A DNA stretch of 64,000 nucleotides, from positions 1 through 64,000 of the forward strand of contig NZ_JAUASX010000025.1 in assembly GCF_030345715.1 (NCBI RefSeq), written 5' to 3'. A model generated the notes under the pieces. That model had not been told where the DNA came from. It saw only the letters and a list, made by a program, of their open reading frames with translations, and did no database searches. Origin of the DNA: Solimonas sp. SE-A11. GTDB lineage: Bacteria > Pseudomonadota > Gammaproteobacteria > Nevskiales > Nevskiaceae. A program made the translations under genes and the position numbers. Below, one piece after another: positions 38,331 to 48,067 of this stretch; position 1 is the stretch's first letter; each line of letters starts with the position of its first letter.

Positions 38331-39407
38331 TCAGGGCGCCGGGGCTGCCTCGGCGACAGGGGCCTCCGCGGGCGCCGTTTCGGCCGCGGCGCCTTCCGCC
38401 GGCGCGGCTTCGCCATCCTGATCTAGCGAGGCCTCGCGGATCGTCGGCGTCACGGCCGGCAGCGCCGGGCCGAGGAAACCCAGCACCGGCTCCACCGTGC
38501 GCTTAGGGTCTTCTTCCTGCGGCACGTGGCCCAGGTCGTCGAACATCACCAACTGGCTGCCGGCGATCTCGCGATGGAAGCGCGTGGCGCTGGCCGGCGG
38601 GATCAGGCGGTCCTGGCCGCCCCAGAGGATCAGCGTGGGCAGTCGCAGCACGCGGATGCGGCTGGAGGTGTCGCCGCCGTTCTGCGCGAAGCGCTCGCGC
38701 AGCGCCTTGCGGTTGCCCTCGCGCAGCGCCAACTCGTAATAGCGGTCGACCAGCTCGTCGGTGACCTTGGACGGGTCGCCGTAGACGTTGCGGACGCTGG
38801 AGGCGATCACGCTGCGCGGCAGGGTGCGGTCCATCAGCGGTGCCAGCCAGGGCGTCTGGGCGATGCGGAAGCCCAGCGGCACCGAGTCCGCCGGCAGCGG
38901 ATAGCCGGAGGCGTCCACCAGCACGATCTTCTGCACGTAGGACGGCAGTGCCAGCGCCGATTCCCAGGCCAGGCGACCGCCGAAGGAGTTGCCGGCGACG
39001 ATGTAGCCCTCCGCGCCGTAGTGCTCGAACAGCTTCTCCATGAAGCGCATGTAGGCGGCGATGCTGTAGTCGCCGTCCGGTGCCGGGCCGGTCAGGCCGA
39101 AGCCCGGCAGGTCCACGCGGATCACGCGGCGCTGGTTCTTGAGAACCTCGGCCCAGCCGTCCCAGGTGTGCAGCGAGGCGGAGGTGCCATGCAGCAGGAT
39201 CACCGGCACGCGGTCGTTGATCGGGCCCTCGTCGCGCACATGCACGTCCATACCGCCGATCTGGATGAAGGACGAGGGCGGCTTGGCCCAGCGGGCACGC
39301 AGTTCGGCCACTGGCCGGTCCGGCGCCCAGTTGGCGGCGACATAGGCGGCGGGCAGGCCCACCAGCAGCAGGGCCAGCACCAGGACCACGACGAGGGAAC
39401 GCTTCAT
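38331..39407 (-). CDS. Alpha/beta-fold hydrolase, membrane-anchored
   Basis: The substrate is unknown. The 358-residue protein has an N-terminal membrane or signal segment (about 5-25). The hydrolase core shows oxyanion HGTSAS, nucleophile elbow GNSFGG (about 143-148), and the late Asp and His in GGQDRLIP and DLGHVPQEE. The last 35 residues are Ala/Glu/Pro-rich. The active site should face the periplasm. It is convergent with argH and divergent from the RND efflux operon. Confidence 0.85.
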   Translation of the reverse strand: MKRSLVVVLVLALLLVGLPAAYVAANWAPDRPVAELRARWAKPPSSFIQIGGMDVHVRDEGPINDRVPVILLHGTSASLHTWDGWAEVLKNQRRVIRVDLPGFGLTGPAPDGDYSIAAYMRFMEKLFEHYGAEGYIVAGNSFGGRLAWESALALPSYVQKIVLVDASGYPLPADSVPLGFRIAQTPWLAPLMDRTLPRSVIASSVRNVYGDPSKVTDELVDRYYELALREGNRKALRERFAQNGGDTSSRIRVLRLPTLILWGGQDRLIPPASATRFHREIAGSQLVMFDDLGHVPQEEDPKRTVEPVLGFLGPALPAVTPTIREASLDQDGEAAPAEGAAAETAPAEAPVAEAAPAP

Positions 39408-39568
39408 AGGCTTGAACGCCGGTTGAGGAGTCGGATTGGCGGCGATCCTAGCAGCCCGGCTTTTGCGCCGACCTACTCGGATCGTGGGAGACGGCCCGAA
39501 AGCGGAGTTTTCCTACACCTGCAAAATCAATTGCTTGGCCGCCCCGCCCTGCCGTGAGGGCGTGCTTC

Positions 39569-39584
39569 CTGACAGGGCTGTCAG
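39569..39584 (+). promoter_or_regulatory. CusR-like palindrome upstream of RND operon
   Basis: CTGACA and TGTCAG form a perfect palindrome around GGGC, about 78 bp before the membrane-fusion gene. The core TGACA-N4-TGTCA has the same half-sites and spacing as the CusR box of E. coli. A CusR/CopR-type response regulator is encoded at the end of this operon, so autoregulation is plausible. Binding is inferred. Confidence 0.5.
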
Positions 39585-39661
39585 CCAGGAGTCATCCGGC
39601 GGTCCCGGCTGCACCCCTAAGGTGCCCGCAACTACCCGAAGCGCCTTCCACGGAACTCCCC

Positions 39662-40795
39662 ATGCCCGGTGCCCTACGCTCCCGTCTCCCGATCCTCGTC
39701 GCCGCGCTGGCGCTGCTCGCCCTGCTGGCCTGGTGGCTATGGCCGAAGCCCCCCGCCGCACCCTCGGCGCCGCCGCCGGTGCCGGTGGGGCTGGCCACGG
39801 TGGAGCAGCGCGACGTGCCGCAGTGGGTGCGGGGCATCGGCAGCGTCGAGTCGCTGCACGCGGTGACGCTGCGGCCGCAGGTGGAAGGCGTGCTGGCCGA
39901 GGTGCGCTTCCGCGAAGGACAGGACGTGCGTCGCGGCGAACTGCTGGCGCGCATCGACGACCGCGAATACGCCGCGGCCCTGCTGCGGGCGGAAGCCGAC
40001 CTGGCCAGCAACCGCGCACAGCTGGTGGCCGGGGAGCAGGACCTGGCGCGCTACCGGGCGCTGCTGGAAGAAGAAGCGGTATCGCAGCAGACAGTGGAGC
40101 AGCAGACCGCCACCACCGAACGGCTGCGTGCCGCGGTGAAGGCCAGCGAGGCGGCGGTGGCCACCGCGCAGGTGCAGCTCTCCTATACGCGCATCACCGC
40201 GCCGGTCGGCGGCCGCGTGGGCCTGCGCCGGGTCGATCCGGGCAACCTGGTGCGCACCGGCGATACCGAGGGCTTGGTGACGGTGACGCAGCTCGACCCG
40301 ATCTCGGTGATCTTCAGCCTGCCGCAGGAGCAGCTCTCGCGGCTGCATCCGCTGCTGAAGGGCGAAGCGGCGGAAGTCACCGCCTACGACCGCGACAACG
40401 GCACCGCGCTGGCGCAGGGCCGGCTGGCCACGGTGGACAACCAGGTGGACCCAGCCAGCGGCATGGTGCGGCTGCGCGCGGAGTTCGCCAACCAGGACGG
40501 CAAGCTGTGGCCGGGCCAGTTCGTCGCCATGCGCCTGCGCATCGGCGCCCAGCCGGCGGCACTGGTGGTGCCGACCCAGGCGGTGCGGCAGGGGCTAAAG
40601 GGGCCGTTCGCCTTCCGCGTGCGCGACGACAAGGCTGAACTGGTGCCGCTGGAGGTGGGCTACCAGGATGACGAGATCGCCATCATCACCAAGGGCCTCG
40701 GCGCCGGCGACCGTATCGTGGTCGACGGGCACTCGCGCCTGAAGCCCGGCACCGCCGTGCGCGACGCCGCCGCCAAGACCGGAGGCGGCGCATGA
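39662..40795 (+). CDS. RND efflux periplasmic adaptor (membrane fusion protein)
   Basis: This adaptor subunit links an RND pump to its outer-membrane channel. The 377-residue protein has an N-terminal membrane anchor (about 8-28) and a lipoyl-like domain. It also has an alpha-helical hairpin (about 95-165) and a beta-barrel, with the signature GSVESLHAVTLRPQVEGVL and QLSYTRITAPVGGRVGLR. The ATG at 39662 is chosen; the upstream frame lacks conserved sequence. It overlaps the permease by 4 nt and leads a five-gene operon. Confidence 0.92.
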   Translation: MPGALRSRLPILVAALALLALLAWWLWPKPPAAPSAPPPVPVGLATVEQRDVPQWVRGIGSVESLHAVTLRPQVEGVLAEVRFREGQDVRRGELLARIDDREYAAALLRAEADLASNRAQLVAGEQDLARYRALLEEEAVSQQTVEQQTATTERLRAAVKASEAAVATAQVQLSYTRITAPVGGRVGLRRVDPGNLVRTGDTEGLVTVTQLDPISVIFSLPQEQLSRLHPLLKGEAAEVTAYDRDNGTALAQGRLATVDNQVDPASGMVRLRAEFANQDGKLWPGQFVAMRLRIGAQPAALVVPTQAVRQGLKGPFAFRVRDDKAELVPLEVGYQDDEIAIITKGLGAGDRIVVDGHSRLKPGTAVRDAAAKTGGGA

Positions 40796-43700
40796 ACACG
40801 CCGGACACCCCGAGCCGCGCGCAGGCCACGCTGGCGCGCAGCGGACTGTCCGGCTGGTTCATCGACCACCCGGTGGCCACCACGCTGATCACGCTCGGCG
40901 TGCTGCTGCTGGGCATCATCGCCTTTCCGCAGCTGCCGGTAGCCTCGCTGCCGGAAACCGACCTGCCGACGATCCGCGTCAGCGCGCGCCTGCCGGGCGC
41001 CAGCCCGGAGACCATGGCCTCGGCCGTGGCCACGCCGCTGGAGGTCGAACTCAGCGCCGTGCCGGGCATCACCGAGATGACCTCCAGCAGCGCGCTCGGC
41101 AGCACCAGCATCACGCTGCAGTTCGTGCTGTCCAAGGACATCGACACTGCCGCGCAGGAGGTGCAGGCCGCGATCAACGCCGCGGCGGGCCGCCTGCCGT
41201 CGGAGCTGCCCAACCTGCCGACCTGGCGCAAGGTCAACCCCAACGACACGCCGATCCACGTACTGCGGCTGCAGTCGCCGCAGATGACGCTGACCGAACT
41301 GTCCGACATCGGCGAGACGCTGGTCGCTCGGCAGATCACGCAGATCGAGGGCGTGGCGGAGGTGGACATCAACGGCCAGCGCAAGCCGGCCCTGCGCGTG
41401 CAGGCCTCGCCAGAACGGCTGGCGGCCTTCGGCCTGACCCTGGCCGACGTGCGCACCGTGGTGCAGTCCGCCAGCGTCAACCAGGCCAAGGGCGCGGTCT
41501 ACGGCGACCGGCGCGTATCCACGCTGGCCACCAACGACCAGATCTTCGAGCCACGCGAATACGACAACCTGGTGCTGACCTACCGCAACGGCACGCCGGT
41601 GTTCCTGCGTGATGTGGCCAAGGTCAGCTTCGGCGCGGAGAACGAATACGTGCAGGCCTGGCTCAACGGCGAGCCCGGCATCGCGCTGATCATCCGACGC
41701 CAGCCCGGCGCCAACCTGATCGCCACCGCCGACCGCATCATCGAGGAGCTGCCGCGCCTGCGCGGCCTGCTGCCCGAGGGCGCGGAGCTGGAGATCCTCA
41801 ACGACCGCACTCGCGTGATCCGCTCCTCGCTGCACGAGGTGGAGATCACGCTGGCCGTCACCATTGCCCTGGTGGTGCTGGTGATGGGCCTGTTCCTGCG
41901 GCAGCTCTCGGCCACCGCCATCGTGGCGGCGGTGCTGAGCGTTTCGCTGATCGCCACCGCGGCGGCGATGTATGCACTGGGCTTCTCGTTGAACAATCTG
42001 ACACTGGTCGCCCTGATCGTGGCGGTGGGGTTCATCGTGGACGATGCCATCGTCGTCATCGAGAACATCCACCGGCACCTGGAGAACGGCGAGTCGATGC
42101 TCGAGGCCGCGCGACGAGGCGCGGCCGAGATCGGCTTCACCGTGGTGTCGATCAGCTTCTCGCTGATCGCGGCCTTCATCCCGCTGCTGTTCATGGGCGG
42201 CGTGGTGGGCCGCCTGTTCCGGGAATTCTCCCTGACCATGACCGCGGCGATCCTGATCTCGGTGGTGGCCTCGCTGACGCTGGCGCCGATGATGGCCTCG
42301 CGCTTCATGCGACCGATGAAGCACCACGCCACGGAGAGCAGCTTCTCCAAGCGCTTCGTCGCCGCCTACGACCGCGGCCTGGTCTGGGCACTGGGGCACA
42401 CCAAGACCATGCTGGCGCTGTTCGCGCTGACCCTCAGCGCGGCGGTGCTGGCCTATATCTCCATCCCCAAGGGTTTCTTCCCGCTGCAGGATACGGCCTT
42501 CGTGTTCGGCACCACCCAGGCGGCCGAAGACATCTCCTATGCCGAGATGATGGAGAAGCATCGCCAGGTCGAAGCGATCGTGCGCGCCGATCCGGCGGTC
42601 ATGGGCATGGCGCAGACCGTCGGCGCCAGCCTCGGCAGCCAGTCGCTGTCGGCGGGCCGCTTCTTCATCGTTCTGAAGGACCGCGCGGACCGCGACGTCT
42701 CGGCCGAGGAGTTCATCGACCGCATGCGACCGCAGGTGGCGCAGATCACCGGCATCCAGCTGTTCCTGCGCACCGCGCAGGACATCAACCTGGGCGCAGG
42801 CGGCGGCCGCGCGCAGTACCTCTACGTGCTCAAGGGGCCCAACAGCGGTGAACTGGCCGAGTGGGCGGCGCGGCTGACCGACGAGTTGCGCGCGCTGCCG
42901 ATGCTGAAGGACGTCTCCAACGACCAGCAGCTTGGCGCCTCGGTGCTGAAGCTGAACATCGACCGCACCGCGGCGGCGCGCTTCGGCATCTCCACCGAGG
43001 ACATCGACCAGGCGCTGTACGATGCCTTCGGCCAGCGACAGATCAGCGAGTACCAGACCGAGACCAACCAGTACAAGGTGATCCTGGAGATCGACCCGGC
43101 GCAGCGCGGCCGCGCCGACAGCCTGGACTACTTCCGCCTGCGCTCGCCGCTGACCGGCGAGATGGTGCCGCTGAGCGCGCTGGCCAGGCCCGAGCCGCTG
43201 GCGGCGGGCCCGCTGACGATCACGCATGACGGCATGTTCCCGTCGGTGAGCCTGTCCTTCAACATCACCAAGGGCCATGCGCTGGGTGATGTGGTGCGCG
43301 AGGTCGAGGGCATCCAGCGGCAGATCGGCATGCCGGCGGAGATCAGCGGCTCCTTCCGCGGCAATGCGCAGGCCTTCCAGGAATCGCTGGCCTCGCAGCC
43401 GATCCTGATCCTGACGGCGCTGCTGGCGGTCTACATCATCCTCGGCGTGCTGTACGAGAGCTTCGTGCATCCGCTGACGATCCTGTCGACGCTACCCTCG
43501 GCCGGCATCGGCGCGATCCTGATGCTCTGGGGCTTCGGCTTCGATTTCTCGATTATGGCGATGATCGGCATCGTGCTGCTGATCGGCATCGTCAAGAAGA
43601 ACGGCATCCTGATGGTGGACTTTGCGCTGGAAGTGCAGCGCACGCAGGGCCTGCCGCCGGCGGAGGCGATCCGCCAGGCCTGCCTGGTGCGATTCCGCCC

Positions 43701-43932
43701 GATCATGATGACCACCCTGGCCGCGCTGCTCGGCGCCATCCCGCTGACCCTGGGCTTCGGCACCGGCTCCGAGCTGCGGCAGCCGCTGGGCTTCGCGGTG
43801 GTAGGCGGCCTGCTGCTGAGCCAGGCGCTGACGCTGTTCTCCACGCCGGTGATCTACCTGACGCTGGACCGCCTGTTCCACCGCAAGGCACATGAACAGC
43901 GGGCACTGGATGCCGCGGAGGCCGCCCGATGA
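40792..43932 (+). CDS. RND multidrug efflux permease (HAE1 type)
   Basis: This inner-membrane proton-driven exporter (1046 residues) has 12 membrane helices and two large periplasmic loops. TM4 carries the paired aspartates in VGFIVDDAIVVIENI (about 410-424), the mark of the HAE1 drug-efflux group. Metal-exporting HME pumps have a single Asp here. It resembles the MdtB/MdtC/MuxB group. It overlaps both neighbouring genes by 4 nt, so the tripartite pump is translationally coupled. The exported compounds are unknown. Confidence 0.94.
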   Translation: MNTPDTPSRAQATLARSGLSGWFIDHPVATTLITLGVLLLGIIAFPQLPVASLPETDLPTIRVSARLPGASPETMASAVATPLEVELSAVPGITEMTSSSALGSTSITLQFVLSKDIDTAAQEVQAAINAAAGRLPSELPNLPTWRKVNPNDTPIHVLRLQSPQMTLTELSDIGETLVARQITQIEGVAEVDINGQRKPALRVQASPERLAAFGLTLADVRTVVQSASVNQAKGAVYGDRRVSTLATNDQIFEPREYDNLVLTYRNGTPVFLRDVAKVSFGAENEYVQAWLNGEPGIALIIRRQPGANLIATADRIIEELPRLRGLLPEGAELEILNDRTRVIRSSLHEVEITLAVTIALVVLVMGLFLRQLSATAIVAAVLSVSLIATAAAMYALGFSLNNLTLVALIVAVGFIVDDAIVVIENIHRHLENGESMLEAARRGAAEIGFTVVSISFSLIAAFIPLLFMGGVVGRLFREFSLTMTAAILISVVASLTLAPMMASRFMRPMKHHATESSFSKRFVAAYDRGLVWALGHTKTMLALFALTLSAAVLAYISIPKGFFPLQDTAFVFGTTQAAEDISYAEMMEKHRQVEAIVRADPAVMGMAQTVGASLGSQSLSAGRFFIVLKDRADRDVSAEEFIDRMRPQVAQITGIQLFLRTAQDINLGAGGGRAQYLYVLKGPNSGELAEWAARLTDELRALPMLKDVSNDQQLGASVLKLNIDRTAAARFGISTEDIDQALYDAFGQRQISEYQTETNQYKVILEIDPAQRGRADSLDYFRLRSPLTGEMVPLSALARPEPLAAGPLTITHDGMFPSVSLSFNITKGHALGDVVREVEGIQRQIGMPAEISGSFRGNAQAFQESLASQPILILTALLAVYIILGVLYESFVHPLTILSTLPSAGIGAILMLWGFGFDFSIMAMIGIVLLIGIVKKNGILMVDFALEVQRTQGLPPAEAIRQACLVRFRPIMMTTLAALLGAIPLTLGFGTGSELRQPLGFAVVGGLLLSQALTLFSTPVIYLTLDRLFHRKAHEQRALDAAEAAR

Positions 43933-45332
43933 AACGTGCGATCCCCTTGCTGGCCGGCTTGCTGCTCAGCGCCTGCGCGGCCACGCCTTCGCGCGAGTTG
44001 CCGGCCAACGAGTTGCAGACCCACTGGATGGATGTGGAGCCCGGCGCCGGCAGCGCCGATCCGGCCATCGCCTGGTGGACACTGTTCCGCGATCCGGCAT
44101 TGGACGGACTGATCGCACGCGCCGAGGCACGCAACCTCGACCTGCGTGCGGCCGAGGCCGGCGTGCGTGAGGCGCGCGCCCTGCGCGCCGCCGCCGGAGC
44201 CGAGTTGCTGCCGCAGATTGACGCCAGCGCCGATGTCTCGCGCGGCCGCTCGCTGCAGGGCGCCGGCGTTCGTGAGTCCGGCCGCATCGCTGCGTCCGCC
44301 AGCTGGGAGGCCGATCTCTTCGGCCGCCTGCAGAGCGAGCGCCGCGCCCGCATCGCCGAGCTGGAAGCCAGCGAGGCGGACCGCGACGCGGTGCGCCTGA
44401 CCCTGCTGGCCGAGGTCGCGGGCAGCTACCTGGAATACCGGCTCTACCGCGTGCAGCAATCGCTGGCACTGAAGACCGAGGAAGCGCAAGCGCGCACGCT
44501 GCGCATCACCGAGGCGCGCTTCCGCCTGGGCATGGGCAGCCGCCTGGATGTGGAGCGCGCGCAGGTCCAGTTGGCCAATGTCCGCGCCGCCCTGCCCCAG
44601 GCCGAGGAACTGGCCGCCGCCGCCTTCCACCGCCTGGCGCTGCTCACCGCGGAAACGCCGGAGACGCTGGCGCCGCTGCTGGAGCAGCCGGCCGACGCGG
44701 CCGCGCTGCCCACGGCGGATGCGCAGACCGTGTTCGGCACGCCGACGCAGGTGCTGGCCCAGCGCCCCGACGTGCGTGCCGCCGAGCGCCGCCTCGCCGC
44801 GGCCGGCGCCACGCGCGCCGCGACGCAGGCCCTGCGCTATCCGCAGCTGGATCTGGTGGCGCTGCTGGGCCTGGAGAGCGCCGATGTCAGCGAGGTGCTG
44901 GACGGTTCGCGCACCTGGTCGGTCAGCGCTGGCCTGCTGGCGCCGCTGTTCGACTTCGGCCGCATCCGTGCCGCCATCGACGCGGCGGATGCGCGCGAGG
45001 AGCAGGCCTACCTCGGCTACGAGTTGGCCGTGCGCACCGCGCTACAGGAGGCGCAGACCGCGCTGGTGCGCTATACCCAGGGGCAGTTGCGCGAGCAGGC
45101 CCTGGCCGATGCCGCCGGCGCCTCGCGCCGCGCCGCGGACCTGGCGCGGCGCCAGTACCAGCAGGGCGCGCTGTCGCTGTTCGAGGTGCTGGATGCCGAG
45201 CGCAGCCTCTACGAGGCCGAGCGCGACTGGTCCGGCGCGCGGGCCGAGGTGGCTCTGCGCTTGGTGGACCTCTACCGCACCATGGGCGTAGTACCACCAC
45301 GCGCCGGGTCCGAATCGGAACGGCTAAGCTGA
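43929..45332 (+). CDS. Outer-membrane efflux lipoprotein (NodT/OprM family)
   Basis: This TolC-like channel completes the tripartite pump. The 467-residue protein starts with a lipoprotein signal (lipobox LLSAC). It contains two outer-membrane-efflux repeats with the typical [30 protein letters not shown] and [15 protein letters not shown] stretches (long helices forming the periplasmic tunnel). It overlaps the permease gene by 4 nt and precedes the response-regulator gene by 4 bp. Confidence 0.93.
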   Translation: MKRAIPLLAGLLLSACAATPSRELPANELQTHWMDVEPGAGSADPAIAWWTLFRDPALDGLIARAEARNLDLRAAEAGVREARALRAAAGAELLPQIDASADVSRGRSLQGAGVRESGRIAASASWEADLFGRLQSERRARIAELEASEADRDAVRLTLLAEVAGSYLEYRLYRVQQSLALKTEEAQARTLRITEARFRLGMGSRLDVERAQVQLANVRAALPQAEELAAAAFHRLALLTAETPETLAPLLEQPADAAALPTADAQTVFGTPTQVLAQRPDVRAAERRLAAAGATRAATQALRYPQLDLVALLGLESADVSEVLDGSRTWSVSAGLLAPLFDFGRIRAAIDAADAREEQAYLGYELAVRTALQEAQTALVRYTQGQLREQALADAAGASRRAADLARRQYQQGALSLFEVLDAERSLYEAERDWSGARAEVALRLVDLYRTMGVVPPRAGSESERLS

Positions 45333-45336
45333 CGCC

Positions 45337-46005
45337 ATGAAGCTCCTGATCGTCGAGGACGAGCCGAAGACCTCCGCCTACCTGCATCGCGGGCTGGTGG
45401 AGCAGGGCTATGCGGTGGACGTCGCCCAGAACGGGATCGACGGCCGCCACCTGGCGCTGGAGTTCGACTACGACGTGATCGTGCTCGACGTGATGCTGCC
45501 CGGCCTCGACGGCCTGGCGGTGCTGCGCGAGCTGCGGCAGCGCAAGCAGACGCCGGTGATCATGCTGACCGCGCGCGACCGTATCGACGACCGCGTGCTG
45601 GGCCTGCAGGCCGGCGCCGACGACTACCTGGTCAAGCCCTTCTCCTTCCTGGAGCTGGTCGCGCGGCTGCAGGCCCTGACGCGGCGTGGGCGCAACACGC
45701 CCGTGGCGCAGCTGCGCGTCGGCGACCTGGAGATCGACCTGTTCGCGCGCAAGGCCTGGCGCGACGGCCAGCGACTGGAGCTGACCGCCAAGGAATTCGC
45801 CCTGCTGGCGGCGCTGGCGCGGCGCCAGGGCGAGATCCTGTCCAAGACGGTGATCGCCGAGCTGGTGTGGGACGTGAACTTCGACAGCGATGCCAACGTG
45901 GTAGAGGCCGCGGTGAAGCGGCTGCGCGCCAAGCTGGACGATCCCTTCCCGCAGAAGCTGCTGCATACCATCCGCGGCATGGGCTACGTGCTGGAAGCGC
46001 GATGA
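45337..46005 (+). CDS. OmpR-family response regulator (CusR/CopR-like)
   Basis: This 222-residue response regulator has a receiver domain (DDxxK pattern; phospho-acceptor Asp in [13 protein letters not shown], about residue 51; LVKPFSF Lys). A C-terminal winged helix (about 125-220; [15 protein letters not shown]) follows. It resembles the heavy-metal group CusR/CopR/PcoR. It is encoded right after the efflux genes and overlaps the kinase gene by 4 nt (ATGA), so it likely controls this operon. Confidence 0.92.
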   Translation: MKLLIVEDEPKTSAYLHRGLVEQGYAVDVAQNGIDGRHLALEFDYDVIVLDVMLPGLDGLAVLRELRQRKQTPVIMLTARDRIDDRVLGLQAGADDYLVKPFSFLELVARLQALTRRGRNTPVAQLRVGDLEIDLFARKAWRDGQRLELTAKEFALLAALARRQGEILSKTVIAELVWDVNFDSDANVVEAAVKRLRAKLDDPFPQKLLHTIRGMGYVLEAR

Positions 46006-47357
46006 AACTCTCGATCTCGCGGCGCCTCGCCCTGATGTTCGCCGCCACCGGCTTTTTGGTGTTCACGCTGCTGGGCGTGGTGCTGCACGGCATCCTGGAT
46101 CGCGAGCTGCTGCGCAGCCAGCGTGCCGAGCTGAAGGCGCGCGTGGACCTGTACACCCCGCTGATCCAGAAGAATGGCGACCCGGCGCGTTGGCACCTGG
46201 TGCAGTCCAAGCTCGACGCCGCGATCCCCGGCGACGGCCGCGCGCGCTACTGGATCGTCGGCGACGATCCGCGCTTCCGCTACGGCGAAACCACGCAGGG
46301 CTTCGGCGCAGCCCAGGGCGACGGCTACGGCGAGCTGGAACTGAATGGCAGCGGCAAGCCCTTCCGCACCTTGAGCCGCAGCATCGGCGCCACCGGCGAG
46401 CGACCGGCCGTGCGGCTGGTCGCCGCACTGGACCAGACACCGTACCGCGAGACGCTGCGCGTGTTCACCATCGCGCTGGCCGGCGTGTCGCTGGCGGCAA
46501 TGCTGCTGGTGGCCCTGCTGGGGCACTGGATCGCCCGCTTCGGCCTGCGCCCGCTGGAGCGGCTGTCCGATGAGGCCCGCGCGCTGAGCCCCAGCAAGCT
46601 GGCGCAGCGCCTGCACCAGTCGACGCTGCCGCCGGAATTGTCGGAACTGGCCACCGCCTTCAACGGCGCGCTGGACCGCCTGGAGTCGGCCTACCAGCAG
46701 CTCGAAGGCTTCAACGCCGACGTGGCGCACGAGCTGCGTACGCCGCTGACCAACCTGATCGGCCAGACCCAGGTGGCGCTGTCGCGGGAGCGCGGTGCCG
46801 GAGACCTGGAGGAAGTGCTGCAGTCTAACCTCGAGGAGCTGGAGCGGCTGCGCGCCATCATCAATGACATGCTGTTCCTGGCGCGGGCCGACCAGGGCCT
46901 GCGTGCCAGCAACCGCGTCGAGGTCTCGCTGGCGCAGGAGATCGGGCGCACCGTCGACTATCTCGAGGTGCTGCTGGAGGACGCCGGCGTGCAGGTGCGC
47001 GTGGAGGGCGATGCCCGGGCTCTGGTGGAGAAGTCCCTGTTCGGACGCGCCGTGACCAACCTGCTGATCAATGCGGTGCAACACTCCGAACGCGGCGCCG
47101 AGATTGTCGCCGAGATCGCCCCGCGGGGGGACGGCATCCTGGTTGCCGTACACAACCACGGCACACCGATCCCGGACGAGCAGCTGCCGCGGCTGTTCGA
47201 CCGCTTCTACCGCCTCGACAGCGCCCGAAGCGGCAGCAGCAGCAACCACGGCCTGGGGCTGGCCATCGTGCGCGCCATCGCGACCATGCATGGCGGCCAG
47301 GTGGTGGCGACCAGCGAGCGCGGCGTGAACCGTTTCGGCTTCACCGTCGCGGCCTGA
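46002..47357 (+). CDS. Sensor histidine kinase (CusS-like)
   Basis: This two-transmembrane kinase of 451 residues has helices at about 10-30 and 160-185, a periplasmic sensor between, a HAMP region (about 186-238), and H-box [13 protein letters not shown]. The ATPase domain shows [13 protein letters not shown], a G-box [12 protein letters not shown] and [11 protein letters not shown]. The arrangement matches the heavy-metal sensor kinase family that pairs with CusR-like regulators. The start at 46002 overlaps the regulator stop. Metal, drug or envelope stress could be the signal. Confidence 0.91.
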   Translation: MKLSISRRLALMFAATGFLVFTLLGVVLHGILDRELLRSQRAELKARVDLYTPLIQKNGDPARWHLVQSKLDAAIPGDGRARYWIVGDDPRFRYGETTQGFGAAQGDGYGELELNGSGKPFRTLSRSIGATGERPAVRLVAALDQTPYRETLRVFTIALAGVSLAAMLLVALLGHWIARFGLRPLERLSDEARALSPSKLAQRLHQSTLPPELSELATAFNGALDRLESAYQQLEGFNADVAHELRTPLTNLIGQTQVALSRERGAGDLEEVLQSNLEELERLRAIINDMLFLARADQGLRASNRVEVSLAQEIGRTVDYLEVLLEDAGVQVRVEGDARALVEKSLFGRAVTNLLINAVQHSERGAEIVAEIAPRGDGILVAVHNHGTPIPDEQLPRLFDRFYRLDSARSGSSSNHGLGLAIVRAIATMHGGQVVATSERGVNRFGFTVAA

Positions 47358-47428
47358 TTCCCCCTCTCAAGACCCATTATCTTTTCAATATCAATGTCTT
47401 GATCGGAATTCTCGATTGCCTCCCCAAC

Positions 47429-47437
47429 TGGTATGAT
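47429..47437 (+). promoter_or_regulatory. Candidate extended -10 promoter
   Basis: TGG-TATGAT (extended -10, TGn motif) lies 36 nt upstream of the chosen start of the hydroxylase gene. No clear -35 is present, as is common for extended -10 promoters. Confidence 0.4.
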
Positions 47438-47472
47438 AAGTTGACCACTAAGGCATGAGAGGAGACCTGGAG

Positions 47473-48063
47473 ATGATCGGCATCCCCCTGGGACTGGTGA
47501 CGGCCAACGCCGTCGAGTGGGTCATGCACAAGCACGTGCTGCACGGCTGGGGCCGCACGCGCGGCACCTTCTGGTCCTTCCATTTCCATGAGCACCATCG
47601 CTTGGTGCGCCAGAACGGCTACCACGATCCCAACTACCACCGCTTTGCCCTCGGCGCGCATGCCCAGGGCAAGGAAGCCTGGGCCCTGATCGGGGCCGGC
47701 GTGGCGGTGGCGCCGCTGTTCCCGGTGGCACCGTTCTTCGTCGGCACGCTGTGGTACTCGGCGGCCAACTACTACCGCGTGCACAAGCGCTCCCATCTCG
47801 ACCCGGCCTGGGGCCAGCAGCGCATCCCCTGGCACTACGATCACCACATGGGCCGCAACCCCAGCGCCAACTGGTGCGTGACCCGCCCCTGGTTCGACTA
47901 CGTGATGGGCACGCGCGAGTTCACCGCGGGCGGCCCGCGCGAGAACAACGTGCTGGGCCTACCGCGCCTGCCGGGCTGGCTGTCGCGGCGGCTGCCGCGG
48001 CCGGAGGCGTTGGGCATCGAGCATCCGGCGCCCGCGCCGCGCACGCTGCAGCAGGCGGCCTGA
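47473..48063 (+). CDS. Fatty-acid hydroxylase/sterol desaturase family membrane protein
   Basis: This is a di-iron, membrane-bound hydroxylase-type protein of 196 residues. It has the expected histidine clusters: HKHVLHG, HFHEHH, HDPNYHR, HKRSH and HYDHH. Hydrophobic helices lie near the N-terminus and at about 75-100. Family members hydroxylate fatty acids, sterols or carotenoids; the substrate here is unknown. The ATG at 47473 is preferred because AGGAG lies 8 nt upstream; an ATG at 47455 has a poor site. The FadR-type regulator gene follows by 4 bp. Confidence 0.84.
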   Translation: MIGIPLGLVTANAVEWVMHKHVLHGWGRTRGTFWSFHFHEHHRLVRQNGYHDPNYHRFALGAHAQGKEAWALIGAGVAVAPLFPVAPFFVGTLWYSAANYYRVHKRSHLDPAWGQQRIPWHYDHHMGRNPSANWCVTRPWFDYVMGTREFTAGGPRENNVLGLPRLPGWLSRRLPRPEALGIEHPAPAPRTLQQAA

Positions 48064-48067
48064 GCCC

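Noticed and set aside
40660-43470. 936-codon minus-strand open frame over the RND permease
   Set aside because: It is antisense to a fully conserved permease, with His/Gln/Arg-rich translation. It is a shadow.
40792-43932. RND permease as a metal (CusA-type, HME) pump
   Set aside because: TM4 has the paired aspartates of HAE1 drug pumps, not the single Asp of HME pumps, despite the CusRS-like regulators nearby.
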